Shown piece after piece: positions 34,343-42,208 of a stretch of 64,000 nt of DNA. The DNA is from Bog-473 sp963836605 (GTDB taxonomy: Bacteria; Actinomycetota; Acidimicrobiia; Acidimicrobiales; RAAP-2), in NCBI GenBank assembly GCA_963836605.1, contig CAWIKB010000007.1, positions 1 to 64,000 on the forward strand, in the 5' to 3' direction. The number at the start of each line of letters is the position of its first letter. Position 1 is the stretch's first letter. The notes under the pieces are model-generated. The model was given only the letters and a program-made list of their open reading frames with translations. It did no database searches and had not been told where the DNA came from. Both the position numbers and the translations under genes were made by a program.

Positions 34343-35311
34343 ATGGCGTTGTACCCGTCGGTATTGGCGATGATCGGGAACACACCCCTGGTCGAGATCA
34401 GTGAGCTGAGCCCGAATCCGGAAGCCCGGTTGTTCATCAAGCTGGAGGGGCAGAATCCCGGCGGGTCGGTGAAGGACCGGGTGGCGCTGTCGATGGTCGA
34501 GACGGCCGAGCGGGAGGGGATCCTGGTGCCGGGCAAGCCCGATCAGGTGCTCATGGAGCCCTCGTCGGGAAATACCGGCATCGGCCTGGCCATGGTGTGC
34601 CGGGTCAAGGGCTACCACCTCAAGGTGGTGATGCCGACCAACGTGTCGATCGAACGGCGCCAGCTCCTCGAGTTGTGGGGGGCCGAGATCATCGAGTCAC
34701 CCGGCTCCGAAGGATCAAACGGTGCCGTGCGCATGGCCCGGGACCTGGCCGGCCAACATCCCGAGTGGAACTTCCTCTACCAGTACGGCAACCGGGCCAA
34801 TCCCCAGGCGCACTACGAGGGGACCGGGCCCGAGGTCCTGCGCGACTGCCCCGACGTGACGCACTTCGTGGCCGGACTGGGCACTTCGGGGACACTGCTG
34901 GGCGTGGGCCGCTACCTGCGTGAGCAGCGGGGTGACGCCGTCCAGATCTGGGCGGTCGAGCCCCCTTCGGGCGAGATGGTCGACGGGCTGCGCAACCTCA
35001 ACGACGGCTACATCCCCCCCATCTTCGAGGAATTGGGTGGCGCCGAGCTCCTGGACCGCAAGACCGTGGTGCGGCCTCGGGAGTCCATCGAGTGGACGCG
35101 GCGCCTGACTGACGTGGGTGTGTTCGCCGGCATATCGACGGGCGCGGCCGTGGCCGGGGCGATCAAGTGCGCGGCCTCCCTCGAGCCCGGGGTGACGGCG
35201 TCCATCGTGGTGGTCTCCGCCGATGGCGGCTGGAAGTACCTGTCGACGGGCGCGTGGACGGATGACCTGGACGAGGTGACCGAGCGGGCCAAGTCGATCA
35301 TCTACTTCTGA
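34343..35311 (+). CDS. cysM: Cysteine synthase CysM (O-phosphoserine/CysO dependent)
   Basis: A 322-residue PLP enzyme. IGNTPLVEIS starts the fold, PLP lysine Lys44 lies in GGSVKDR, the substrate loop is EPSSGNTGIGLAM, and the phosphate-binding glycine loop is VAGLGTSGTLLG. GLRNLNDGYIPP aligns with the mycobacterial region that binds O-phosphoserine. The C-terminus DDLDEVTERAKSIIYF matches the tail that closes over the active site. With mec and cysO this makes cysteine from O-phosphoserine and a protein thiocarboxylate, a route resistant to oxidation. Confidence 0.93.
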   Translation: MALYPSVLAMIGNTPLVEISELSPNPEARLFIKLEGQNPGGSVKDRVALSMVETAEREGILVPGKPDQVLMEPSSGNTGIGLAMVCRVKGYHLKVVMPTNVSIERRQLLELWGAEIIESPGSEGSNGAVRMARDLAGQHPEWNFLYQYGNRANPQAHYEGTGPEVLRDCPDVTHFVAGLGTSGTLLGVGRYLREQRGDAVQIWAVEPPSGEMVDGLRNLNDGYIPPIFEELGGAELLDRKTVVRPRESIEWTRRLTDVGVFAGISTGAAVAGAIKCAASLEPGVTASIVVVSADGGWKYLSTGAWTDDLDEVTERAKSIIYF

Positions 35312-35357
35312 GTCGGAGGTCCGTCGCTTCTTCTCTTGGGTTGGCGGATTCTGGGTG

Positions 35358-35387
35358 GGAGGCTTCTCGGCTGGAGGCTTCTCGGTT
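35358..35387. repeat. Two tandem 15-bp repeats after cysM
   Basis: GGAGGCTTCTCGGCT at 35358-35372 and GGAGGCTTCTCGGTT at 35373-35387 differ by one base. They lie between the cysM stop and the SRPBCC gene, 31 bp before its start, and could be promoter-linked. Confidence 0.5.
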
Positions 35388-35417
35388 GAAAGGCGGCCGC
35401 GGCCGTATGGTGGTGGA

Positions 35418-35867
35418 ATGCATGATTCCGTGACGGTGCACATGGCCGCTTCTCCCGAACAGGTGTGGGCGTTGGTGAGCGACGTCACCAAGATCGGTCG
35501 GTACAGTCCCGAGACCTTCGAGGCCGAATGGCTCGAGGGCGCATCCGGTCCGGCGGTCGGAGCCAAGTTCCGGGGTCATGTGAAGCGAAACGGCAAGGGC
35601 CCCACGTACTGGACCACCTGCACGGTGATGGCCAGCGAGCCCGGGCGCGAGTTCGCCTTCGGCGTCGGAACGGGCGAAAAACCGTTGAACGTCTGGCGCT
35701 ACGCGATGGAGCCCAGCGGGGACGGCACCGACGTCACCGAGTCCTTCACGCTGGCGCAGACCATCCCGCTCCGCCTCTACTGGGCCGTCCTCGGGTGGGC
35801 GCGTGGCAAGACCAATCGCAACGGCATGCGGACCACCCTCGAGCGGGTCAAGGCCGAGGTCGAGTAG
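35418..35867 (+). CDS. SRPBCC-family (START-like) protein
   Basis: A 149-residue polyketide-cyclase/START-fold protein. The N-terminal DSVTVHMAASPEQVWALVSD is the usual first strand and helix, followed by GAKFRGHVKRNGKGPTYWTT and TDVTESFTLAQTIPL, with a final amphipathic helix NRNGMRTTLERVKAEVE. Members bind hydrophobic ligands in a deep cavity. The ATG at 35418 starts where the family does. Its stop lies inside a 9-bp tandem repeat (35858-35893). It is convergent with the toxin-antitoxin operon. The ligand is unknown. Confidence 0.82.
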   Translation: MHDSVTVHMAASPEQVWALVSDVTKIGRYSPETFEAEWLEGASGPAVGAKFRGHVKRNGKGPTYWTTCTVMASEPGREFAFGVGTGEKPLNVWRYAMEPSGDGTDVTESFTLAQTIPLRLYWAVLGWARGKTNRNGMRTTLERVKAEVE

Positions 35868-35893
35868 GTCGAGTAGGTCGGGTAGGTCGAGTA
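35858..35893. repeat. 9-bp tandem repeat at the SRPBCC stop codon
   Basis: GGTCGAGTA is repeated four times with one A-to-G change in the third copy. The first copy supplies the SRPBCC stop codon (TAG, 35865-35867) and later copies repeat it in frame. It sits in the 30-bp space before the convergent toxin gene end. Confidence 0.6.
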
Positions 35894-35897
35894 GGCG

Positions 35898-36371
35898 TCA
35901 ACGTTCCTCGGTGCCGCTGCGCGGAGGATCTGCATCGCCCCGGTCCGCACCGGGCGGAGGTTCCTTGATCCGATCGGCGATCCACCGGGCCAGGTCGTTG
36001 ATCACCGAGTCGCTGAGGGCCGCCGCGGCCAGGTCGGTGAGCACGGCGGCGGTGACCCGCCCATCCTCGTCGCCGGGGGGCGGCGACCACATGAAGTCGT
36101 TCCGCCCGCAGAATTCGATGGTGGAGATCAAGGCCACCTGGGCATTGCCGTCCTTGAGAGGATGGTTCTTGATCAGGTGCGCGCAGAGGACGGCGGCCTT
36201 GGTGGCGAAGTCCGGGTAGAAGTCCTCGCCGGCGAATCGGGCCGCTGGCGCGTGGAGGGCCGAATCGGCCAGATGGAGATCCGCCTCCTCAGCGATCTTC
36301 TTGGCCGGCGTCTGCAAGACGGCTTCGGCGACCAGAAGGAAGTCGGCCAACCCGGGATAGTCGATCGTCAC
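35898..36371 (-). CDS. Fic/Doc-family toxin-like protein with a degenerate motif
   Basis: A 157-residue protein of the death-on-curing group. The helical core carries HPLKDGNAQVAL, where the usual pattern is HPFxDGNKR: His70, Asp74 and Asn76 are kept, but Lys-Arg after Asn is Ala-Gln. The next segment, FCGRNDFMWSPPPGDEDGRV, fits actinobacterial Doc homologues. Doc proteins phosphorylate EF-Tu and Fic proteins AMPylate targets; loss of the arginine that contacts phosphate may mean altered activity or none. GTG start overlaps the antitoxin stop by four bases. It is last in a five-gene operon. Confidence 0.8.
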   Translation of the reverse strand: MTIDYPGLADFLLVAEAVLQTPAKKIAEEADLHLADSALHAPAARFAGEDFYPDFATKAAVLCAHLIKNHPLKDGNAQVALISTIEFCGRNDFMWSPPPGDEDGRVTAAVLTDLAAAALSDSVINDLARWIADRIKEPPPGADRGDADPPRSGTEER

Positions 36372-36532
36372 CGGTCCAGGCGTTCCAGCGCACGGTGGTT
36401 TTGCTGCATGGCGTCGCGCACCCGCAGGAAGAAGTCCTCGTCGGCCCGCCGGCGACGGACCGCGGCGTTGAGGCTGTCGCGGGTTGGGTCGTGCCCATTG
36501 GTGCGCGGGTCCTGCTCCGGGTGCTCGCTCAC
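36368..36532 (-). CDS. Putative 54-residue antitoxin of the Doc-like toxin
   Basis: A short frame from GTG 36532 to TGA 36368-36370 encodes MSEHPEQDPRTNGHDPTRDS, then NAAVRRRRADEDFFLRVRD and ends QQNHRALERLDR. It is highly charged with an amphipathic helix in the second half. The final TGA overlaps the toxin's GTG (GTGA), the classical coupling of an antitoxin with its toxin. It lies nine bases after the DUF429-like gene. No DNA-binding motif is obvious in so short a protein. The assignment rests on position, size and overlap. Confidence 0.65.
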   Translation of the reverse strand: MSEHPEQDPRTNGHDPTRDSLNAAVRRRRADEDFFLRVRDAMQQNHRALERLDR

Positions 36533-36541
36533 GGACTGATG

Positions 36542-37411
36542 TTACGAGCCGATGCTACGGGCCGATGCTCCGAGCTCATGCTCCGAGCCGATATCCGAGC
36601 CGATACATGAGCCGATCGACGACGGCGGGCGCCAGACATCTCCCTCACGCAGGGTGACGGGGTCGGTGGCTGGCACCAGGGCGGCCAGGTGGGCCGCGTG
36701 CCGACCCATGACCAGCGCTGAGATGCCGGCATCGAAGGCGTCCGCCGAATCGACCATCTGATCGGCGAAGGTGGCGGGGACGCGCCACGGCGCATCGTGC
36801 AGATAGCGGACCCGATGCGCGCGGTTGCTCTTGCGCACGGGGCCGGTCAGCAGGCGCGGGTAGATCTCCACCACCGTCCATTTCGAAGGCGCATGGAAGG
36901 GCCAGACGCCGAACCCGGCCTCGCGCAGGCGGGGGAGATGGGGCATGCCGCGGAGGGAGCCGGTGCCGACCGTACCGGGACCGGCGATCTGGAAGATGCT
37001 CTTGGCGCCGATGCCGCCGACCGTGGCCCGCCGCTCGGCCCGGCGCAGGTGCTCGGGGAGCTCAGGTCGACCGAGACCCCGACGCCCCCAGAAGGGCGGC
37101 TCGCACCCCGACAGCCAGCCCTCGCCCTCGCGGCGGGCCAGATTCCACACGTCATCGGCGGTGCGGCAGCCGTGATGGCGCACGAACCAGTCGGGAAAGG
37201 AGAACGAGAAATCGAGCCCGACGACCAAGCCCTGACGGCAGGAGTGACGCCGCGCCACGAGGTCGTCCACCACCTCGGCCCGGTGGCGTCCGTTGCACAG
37301 TTCAACGAGCTGCCCGGCGCGGACGTGGGCCAACCAGATGTGTTGTGTCGCGGCCGCACCTTGGGCCGCGCCGGACCAATCGACTGCGATGACGTCCCCC
37401 GGGCGGTTCAT
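36542..37411 (-). CDS. DUF429-like predicted RNase H-fold nuclease
   Basis: A 289-residue protein. It begins NRPGDVIAVDWSGAAQG, the acidic first strand of an RNase H-like fold, has GLVVGLDFSFSFPDWFV (second acidic strand), and a C-terminal SADAFDAGISALVMGRHA (third acidic cluster). DUF429 members are predicted nucleases. The start ATG overlaps the DUF1697 stop (ATGA). The last ~25 codons lie in a degenerate 12-13-bp repeat (GCTCCGAGCCGAT-like, 36541-36620), which has probably extended the C-terminus. It directly precedes the toxin-antitoxin pair. Confidence 0.65.
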   Translation of the reverse strand: MNRPGDVIAVDWSGAAQGAAATQHIWLAHVRAGQLVELCNGRHRAEVVDDLVARRHSCRQGLVVGLDFSFSFPDWFVRHHGCRTADDVWNLARREGEGWLSGCEPPFWGRRGLGRPELPEHLRRAERRATVGGIGAKSIFQIAGPGTVGTGSLRGMPHLPRLREAGFGVWPFHAPSKWTVVEIYPRLLTGPVRKSNRAHRVRYLHDAPWRVPATFADQMVDSADAFDAGISALVMGRHAAHLAALVPATDPVTLREGDVWRPPSSIGSCIGSDIGSEHELGASARSIGS

Positions 37412-37947
37412 CCTCCGGCGAGGGCGCTGAGTTTGGTGACGGTATTCCAGTTCCGGGTGGTGCTCGAGACTCCCAGATGCCGTTCCAGGTAGGTGCCGGT
37501 GAGCTTGGTCGTGGCGTAGCCGTCGGGCGTGTGGACGTACACCTCTCGTCCGATGATGGTCAGCTCGTCGTTCCCGCTGGGTGGCGGGCGAAAACCGGTG
37601 AGGCATGCTTTCGAGGGCGCTTCGGACAGGAACGTGACATGGTGCCGTGCTGGGTCCGCGCCCCGCTTTGGGTAGGGGCTGGTGGCCACCACTCGGGCCA
37701 GATCGGGAACGGTCCGGACGATGACCTTGGGCGCGCTGCCGAAGCTCCTCTCGAGCTCCTGCTCCAATGCCGTCTCGAGCTTCGACGTGGACCGGACGGA
37801 CGACTGAAAGATCACGTTGCCCGTCTGGATGTAGGTCGAGACGTCGATGTAGCCGAGCGCGACGAACATCTCCTTGAGCTCGGCCATGGCCAGGCGACCG
37901 TGGCCAGCGACATTGACGCTGCGTAGCAGCGCCACGTAGGCCGTCAT
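37408..37947 (-). CDS. DUF1697 protein
   Basis: A 179-residue protein with the typical start TAYVALLRSVNVAGHGRLAMAELKEM, then GYIDVSTYIQTGNVIFQSS and a middle SPYPKRGADPARHHVTFLSE. The C-terminus TKLTGTYLERHLGVSSTTRNWNTV matches the family, which binds an unknown ligand in two ferredoxin-like halves. ATG 37947 is chosen; a GTG at 37956 is also possible. It follows the SGNH lipoprotein gene within ~10 bp and overlaps the DUF429-like gene by four. The molecular role is not established. Confidence 0.85.
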   Translation of the reverse strand: MTAYVALLRSVNVAGHGRLAMAELKEMFVALGYIDVSTYIQTGNVIFQSSVRSTSKLETALEQELERSFGSAPKVIVRTVPDLARVVATSPYPKRGADPARHHVTFLSEAPSKACLTGFRPPPSGNDELTIIGREVYVHTPDGYATTKLTGTYLERHLGVSSTTRNWNTVTKLSALAGG

Positions 37948-37957
37948 GAAGGTCACG

Positions 37958-38752
37958 CTAGTGCGGACACCGTTCGACTGTCCGAGAGATCAGGGAGGCC
38001 AGTGCCCGCTCACCCGCGAAGTTGGGGTGGAGCTCATCGCTGCTGAACCAGTTCCCGGAATCGCTCGACGGAAGATGATGCCCCGCCGACACCTTCGCCC
38101 AGTTTGCGATGGCAACGATCCCGTGGGGACTCTTTGAAGATTGTTGCAAGAGGAGCTCGTCCACCCGGTCTGCCTGCTCTGAAAACAGCTTCTCGGTTTG
38201 CGGCGTCCCGGGGCCGAAGACCTTCGTCGGGTAGGTGGTGGGAGTGACGAGAACGACACAAGAAGTCACAGCGCGCGCCAGCCTGACGTCACTCTTGATG
38301 TTGCCCTCGGTGCCATCCTGCCGATTGGCCAGGGCCGTCGCGTTCGATGTGGCTGCCGCAAAGTCGGCCCGAAGAGCGTCGTTCGTCCCGAGTTCGATCA
38401 CGATCGCCGCGGGATGGTCCTTGCCCAATGCCCGCAGACTCCTCGCCACCCAGGTTCCATGCGTCACGCTGAGAGGCCATTGACCCTCGGCGTTCTCGCC
38501 CTCACCCCAGCCTGCGCCGAATTGACCGTCGATCGTCCAGTTACGAGTGTTGGGGTGACCGTTGAAGCCGACAGTTCGAATGTCCCTGGCCAGAAGGCCT
38601 GAAATGCTGTCGCCCAGCACGGCAATCTTCGGGTCCCCCCGCGAAACCGCCGATCCACAGCCTTCGAGCAGGCCGCACAGCAACGCCACGACCACGACGG
38701 CGGTGATGCGGCGGCTTCGAGCCTTGCCAACGCTGGTTGCCGGTCGTCGCAT
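37958..38752 (-). CDS. SGNH/GDSL-type esterase lipoprotein
   Basis: A 264-residue exported hydrolase. The signal peptide ends in a lipobox-like LLEGC (Cys32), suggesting lipid anchoring outside the membrane. SGNH blocks are IAVLGDSISGLL (Ser nucleophile), a Gly in the GWGEGENAEG region, IVIELGTNDA (block III Asn) and SDELHPNFAG (Asp and His). These enzymes hydrolyse esters, lipids or acetyl groups on cell-wall sugars. It is first in a minus-strand operon that continues into DUF1697, DUF429-like and toxin-antitoxin genes. Confidence 0.85.
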   Translation of the reverse strand: MRRPATSVGKARSRRITAVVVVALLCGLLEGCGSAVSRGDPKIAVLGDSISGLLARDIRTVGFNGHPNTRNWTIDGQFGAGWGEGENAEGQWPLSVTHGTWVARSLRALGKDHPAAIVIELGTNDALRADFAAATSNATALANRQDGTEGNIKSDVRLARAVTSCVVLVTPTTYPTKVFGPGTPQTEKLFSEQADRVDELLLQQSSKSPHGIVAIANWAKVSAGHHLPSSDSGNWFSSDELHPNFAGERALASLISRTVERCPH

Positions 38753-38903
38753 GCGGTCACTGTACGGGCCGAGAGGTCGAGAAAATGTTCGTCAGCAACC
38801 GGGCCCGAGGCGCGCCGGACGGCCAGACACCCTCGGAACGGTTGGACAGAGGTGAGGGTGGCGCGCAGTCGACCTTTGTCAATTGCACATCTAGGGTGGT
38901 TTC

Positions 38904-39338
38904 ATGCAGCCGATTCTTCACCTCTCCATTCCGGTGCGGGATCTGCGCGAGGCCCGGCAATTCTACGTCGACACCCTGGGATGCCAGGCTGCGCGAACCC
39001 GCCCCGGTTTCGTGGACGTCTGGTTCTACGGGATGCAGATCACGCTGCAGGACCGGGCCGATGAGGTCGCCCCTCTCGGTGCCCGGACATCGCGCCACTT
39101 CGGGGTGACCCTCGGCCGCGACGACTTCGACACCGTGATCGAGCGGTTGGCGGATCGCCAGGTGCCGAGCCTGGTCCCGATCGCCACCGATGACCCGGGC
39201 ACCCCCGTGGAACAGACCAAGACGAAGGTGGCCGATCCCAGCGGCAACGTCATTGAGTTCAAGACGTACGCCGACGTGGCCGCCGCGCTCGAGATCTCCA
39301 CCCACCCCTACCCCGAGGCAATCGAGCACGGGAACTGA
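38904..39338 (+). CDS. VOC-superfamily (glyoxalase/dioxygenase-like) protein
   Basis: A 144-residue metal-binding fold protein. ILHLSIPVRDLREARQFYVDTLG is the first beta-alpha-beta module with the first histidine, RTSRHFGVTLGRDDF holds the second, and the final Glu is in DPSGNVIEFKTY. VOC proteins include glyoxalases, extradiol dioxygenases and resistance proteins. It runs ahead of the MBL-rph-rdgB cluster, with only eight bases between its stop and the next start, so it is probably co-transcribed with them. The substrate is unknown. Confidence 0.87.
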   Translation: MQPILHLSIPVRDLREARQFYVDTLGCQAARTRPGFVDVWFYGMQITLQDRADEVAPLGARTSRHFGVTLGRDDFDTVIERLADRQVPSLVPIATDDPGTPVEQTKTKVADPSGNVIEFKTYADVAAALEISTHPYPEAIEHGN

Positions 39339-39346
39339 GCCGGGGC

Positions 39347-40090
39347 TTGCGGTCGCTCACGGTTCTCGGGTGCGACGGGAGCTGGCCCGGTCCGGGAGGT
39401 GCCGGCAGCGGCTATCTCGTGCGTGCCGGCGACACCGCGCTGTTGCTCGACGCAGGGCCCGGCACGTTCGCCAACCTGTGTCGTTGGGGTGATCCGGCCC
39501 GGGTGTCGGCCGTGGTCCTGACCCATGAGCACCCTGATCATTGGACGGACCTCGAGTCGTTCGCCACCTGGGCCGGCTACGGACCCGGGCAGGCCCGCTT
39601 CAGCGGCACCCGGGGCGTGCGCCTGCAGGTGCTCGCCCCACCGGGACTCCGCCGATGGTCGCATTTCGCGGAGGCGCCGTGGATCGAGTGGGGGGAACTG
39701 GCGCCGTCCATGGTGCTCTCGATCGGCTCGCTGCGGGCCCGATTCGTTGCCACCGACCACGGTCCCCCCACCCTCGCCGTGCGGCTGGACCACGAGGGCG
39801 CCACTCTGGCCTATTCGGCCGACTCGGGCCCGGGCTGGTCGGTGCAGGAGCTGGGCCCTGCCATCGGGACCTTCCTCTGCGAGGCGACCTACACCCGGGA
39901 ATCCGAAGGCACCTTGCAGCATCTGAGCGGGAGTGAGGCCGGAGCGATGGCTCGCGAGGCCGGCGTGGCCCGGCTGATCCTCACCCACCGGTGGCCTACG
40001 GTGTCGGCCGACGCGGTGCGTCACGAAGCCGAGACGGCGTTCGGCCGGCCGGTGGAGCAAGCCATCGTGGGAGCCGTCTTCAATTGGTAA
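39347..40090 (+). CDS. Metallo-beta-lactamase-fold hydrolase, Rv1339-like
   Basis: A 247-residue enzyme starting with TTG: SLTVLGCDGSWPGPGGAGSG. The metal motif is LTHEHPDHWTD (HxHxDH), further ligands are in SADSGPGW and VATDHGPPT, and the last His is in LILTHRWPT. The position before rph and rdgB is the same as Rv1339 in M. tuberculosis, which is reported as a cyclic-nucleotide phosphodiesterase. The same activity is plausible here but not shown. In mycobacteria murI and a rhomboid gene lie before it; here a VOC gene does. Confidence 0.85.
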   Translation: MRSLTVLGCDGSWPGPGGAGSGYLVRAGDTALLLDAGPGTFANLCRWGDPARVSAVVLTHEHPDHWTDLESFATWAGYGPGQARFSGTRGVRLQVLAPPGLRRWSHFAEAPWIEWGELAPSMVLSIGSLRARFVATDHGPPTLAVRLDHEGATLAYSADSGPGWSVQELGPAIGTFLCEATYTRESEGTLQHLSGSEAGAMAREAGVARLILTHRWPTVSADAVRHEAETAFGRPVEQAIVGAVFNW

Positions 40091-40123
40091 ATGTCGGCGT
40101 TCGCCGACGATGAAAGGAGCACC

Positions 40124-40909
40124 ATGTCCGAACACAACGGGGTCGGGATCGGTGACGCCGGCGGTGAGGCCCGCACGGCTCGTGGCGACGGAAGGGCCCT
40201 CGACGAGCTCCGCCCGGTGAGTTTCGGGCGTGACTTCACCGTCATGGCACCGGGATCGGTCCTGGTCTCGTTCGGGCAGACCAAGGTGTTGTGCACGGCC
40301 TCGGTCGAGGAACGGGTTCCCCCGTGGATGCGCGGCAGTGGAAAGGGCTGGGTCACGGCTGAGTACTCCATGCTGCCGGGCTCCACGCCCGAGCGAGCCT
40401 CACGGGAAGCCGCCAAGGGCAAGCAGTCCGGTCGCACACAGGAGATCCAACGCCTCATCGCCCGCTCATTGCGGGCGGTGAGTGATCTGGTGGTGCTGGG
40501 TGAGGTGCAGGTGACGGTGGACTGTGATGTCCTTCAGGCTGACGGGGGAACCCGCACCGCGTCGATCTGCGGGGCGTACGTGGCGTTGCACGACGCCTTC
40601 TCGCGCCTGGTGTCGTCCGCCACCCTGCGCCAGCACCCCTTGACCGATTCGGTGGCGGCCATCTCGGTGGGGATCGTCGACGGTGTCCCCATGTTGGACC
40701 TGCCCTACGCGGAGGATTCTCGGGCCGAGGTGGACATGAACGTGGTCATGACCGGGAGCGGTCGGTTCGTCGAGGTGCAGGGGACGGCGGAAGGTATGGC
40801 ATTCAGCCGGGGTGAGCTGGACAGCATGCTGGCGTTGGCCGAAGGCGGCATCAAGGAGCTCACGAGCCTCCAGGCTGCGGCCTTGGCTGGGCCACCGCCG
40901 CCACGGTGA
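40124..40909 (+). CDS. rph: Ribonuclease PH
   Basis: A 261-residue phosphorolytic 3'-exoribonuclease that trims tRNA 3' ends. It has ELRPVSFGRDFTVMAPGSVL, VLCTASVEERVPPWMRGSGK, the conserved RTQEIQRLIARSLRAV, and VTVDCDVLQADGGTRTASI with the phosphate-binding region. ATG 40124 follows GAAAGGAG by six bases; an in-frame start at 40091 would add 11 residues. The stop overlaps rdgB's GTG by four bases, the same linkage as in many actinobacteria. Confidence 0.95.
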   Translation: MSEHNGVGIGDAGGEARTARGDGRALDELRPVSFGRDFTVMAPGSVLVSFGQTKVLCTASVEERVPPWMRGSGKGWVTAEYSMLPGSTPERASREAAKGKQSGRTQEIQRLIARSLRAVSDLVVLGEVQVTVDCDVLQADGGTRTASICGAYVALHDAFSRLVSSATLRQHPLTDSVAAISVGIVDGVPMLDLPYAEDSRAEVDMNVVMTGSGRFVEVQGTAEGMAFSRGELDSMLALAEGGIKELTSLQAAALAGPPPPR

Positions 40910-41532
40910 GCAAAGGGCCTTCGATCCGTCTGGTGCTGGCTTCGGCCAATCCGGACAAGGTGGCCGAGATCGTCGCCATCCTGTCCGAAGCGCTCGACGC
41001 CGACATCGTGCCGCGCCCGCGTGAGGTCCCCGACGTAGTGGAAGACGGCGCGACCCTGCTCGACAATGCCCGCCTCAAGGCGGTGGCCCTGGCCTCGGCC
41101 ACCGGGCTGGCCGCCGTGGCCGACGACACCGGATTGGAGGTCGATGCCCTGCGGGGTGCTCCGGGCGTCTTCTCGGCACGCTACGCGGGAGAAGACGCCA
41201 GCTACGCCGACAATGTGTCCAAGCTGCTGGCTGCGCTCGCGGCCCTGCCCGATGGCGGAGGCTCCCGCCGGGCCCGATTCCGCACGGTGGCCCTGGTGGC
41301 CTTCCCCGACGGCACTGAGCTCTGGGCCGAGGGAGCGGTCGAGGGCACCATTGCCGCCGGTGTCACCGGCGGCGGCGGTTTCGGCTATGACCCGGTCTTT
41401 GTGCCGACCGACGGCGACGGCCGCACGTTTGCCGAGATGACGCCGGCCCAAAAGCACGACATTTCGCATCGCGGGCGGGCTTTTCGATCACTGGCCGCGG
41501 CCCTGCGACAGCGCGCCGACGCGTCGCGATAG
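40906..41532 (+). CDS. rdgB: Non-canonical purine NTP pyrophosphatase RdgB/HAM1
   Basis: A 208-residue ITPase/XTPase that removes deaminated purine nucleotides. It has LVLASANPDKVAEI (nucleotide binding, first Lys), GATLLDNARLKA, VADDTGLEVDALRGAPGVFS with the metal-binding Asp pair, and GGGFGYDPVF plus the SHRGRAF tail. GTG start overlaps the rph stop. Two small hairpins (41532-41545 and 41540-41568) follow the stop and lie between it and the convergent SRPBCC gene. Confidence 0.94.
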   Translation: MSKGPSIRLVLASANPDKVAEIVAILSEALDADIVPRPREVPDVVEDGATLLDNARLKAVALASATGLAAVADDTGLEVDALRGAPGVFSARYAGEDASYADNVSKLLAALAALPDGGGSRRARFRTVALVAFPDGTELWAEGAVEGTIAAGVTGGGGFGYDPVFVPTDGDGRTFAEMTPAQKHDISHRGRAFRSLAAALRQRADASR

Positions 41533-41568
41533 CCCGGTGACGGGCCTGGCGCGAACGAAAGAGCCCGT
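41532..41568. terminator. Hairpins between rdgB and the convergent SRPBCC gene
   Basis: GCCCG-GTGA-CGGGC (41532-41545) overlaps the left arm of a second stem, ACGGGC (41540-41545) with GCCCGT (41563-41568). They cannot form together. No T-run is seen. They lie exactly at the meeting point of two converging genes. Confidence 0.3.
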
Positions 41569-42125
41569 TACTCGGCTTGTTCGGCCTCGGGAGTGGCCCC
41601 GGCCGTCGCCTCGGCCCGGGAGACTTGCGAGACTCGGGAGGCTCTGGCGGCTCTGGCGGCTCGAAGCTGGGTGACCCCATTGGTGAGCAAGTCTTTTATC
41701 AACTTGTCGTTGTCCTTGGAGATGAAGAGATGGACACGCTTCTCGAACAGGGCCCGCATGATCGGGTTGAAGGCGTGGTAGGTCTCGGAGAAGTGGACCC
41801 GGGTGGTCCCGTTGCCGAGATCCTCGAGGCGCGTGCGGCCTTCGGCCTTCGACCAGAGCGGTTTCCCGATGGCGTCGTACTTCCACGACTCCTTGGGTGT
41901 GACCTCGGTCAGCCACTCCCACGACTGACCCTGCCCTCCCGAGAGCAGGTAGCGCGGCACCCGGAAGGTGCAGTGACGTACCAGACCCTCGCCGATGGCA
42001 TCGCCGGGATGAAGGATCTCAATGGTCACATCGCCCGATTGCGAGCGGGGAGCACGGAACCAGAAGAGAGTCCACAGCTCATCGGGACTGGCGGCGATAT
42101 CGACGAAGAAATGATGTTCCTGCAC
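41568..42125 (-). CDS. SRPBCC-family (START-like) protein
   Basis: A 185-residue ligand-binding fold. It starts QEHHFFVDIAASPDELWTLF, has GEGLVRHCTFRVPRYLLSG, SWKYDAIGKPLWSKAEGRTR and the helix FNPIMRALFEKRVHLFISKD, giving the deep cavity typical of polyketide-cyclase-like proteins. The C-terminal ~30 residues are a charged, Ala/Arg-rich tail from near-repetitive GGCTCTGGC DNA. It differs from the SRPBCC protein at 35418. It is convergent with rdgB and downstream of the nitroreductase. The ligand is unknown. Confidence 0.82.
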   Translation of the reverse strand: MQEHHFFVDIAASPDELWTLFWFRAPRSQSGDVTIEILHPGDAIGEGLVRHCTFRVPRYLLSGGQGQSWEWLTEVTPKESWKYDAIGKPLWSKAEGRTRLEDLGNGTTRVHFSETYHAFNPIMRALFEKRVHLFISKDNDKLIKDLLTNGVTQLRAARAARASRVSQVSRAEATAGATPEAEQAE

Positions 42126-42208
42126 CGGGTCACCATATCGCTGGACCTGACACCCATGTCAGGTTAGAGGATGCGAGGGCGGTAGCCGTGAGGAGCCGGT
42201 CATGTGGC

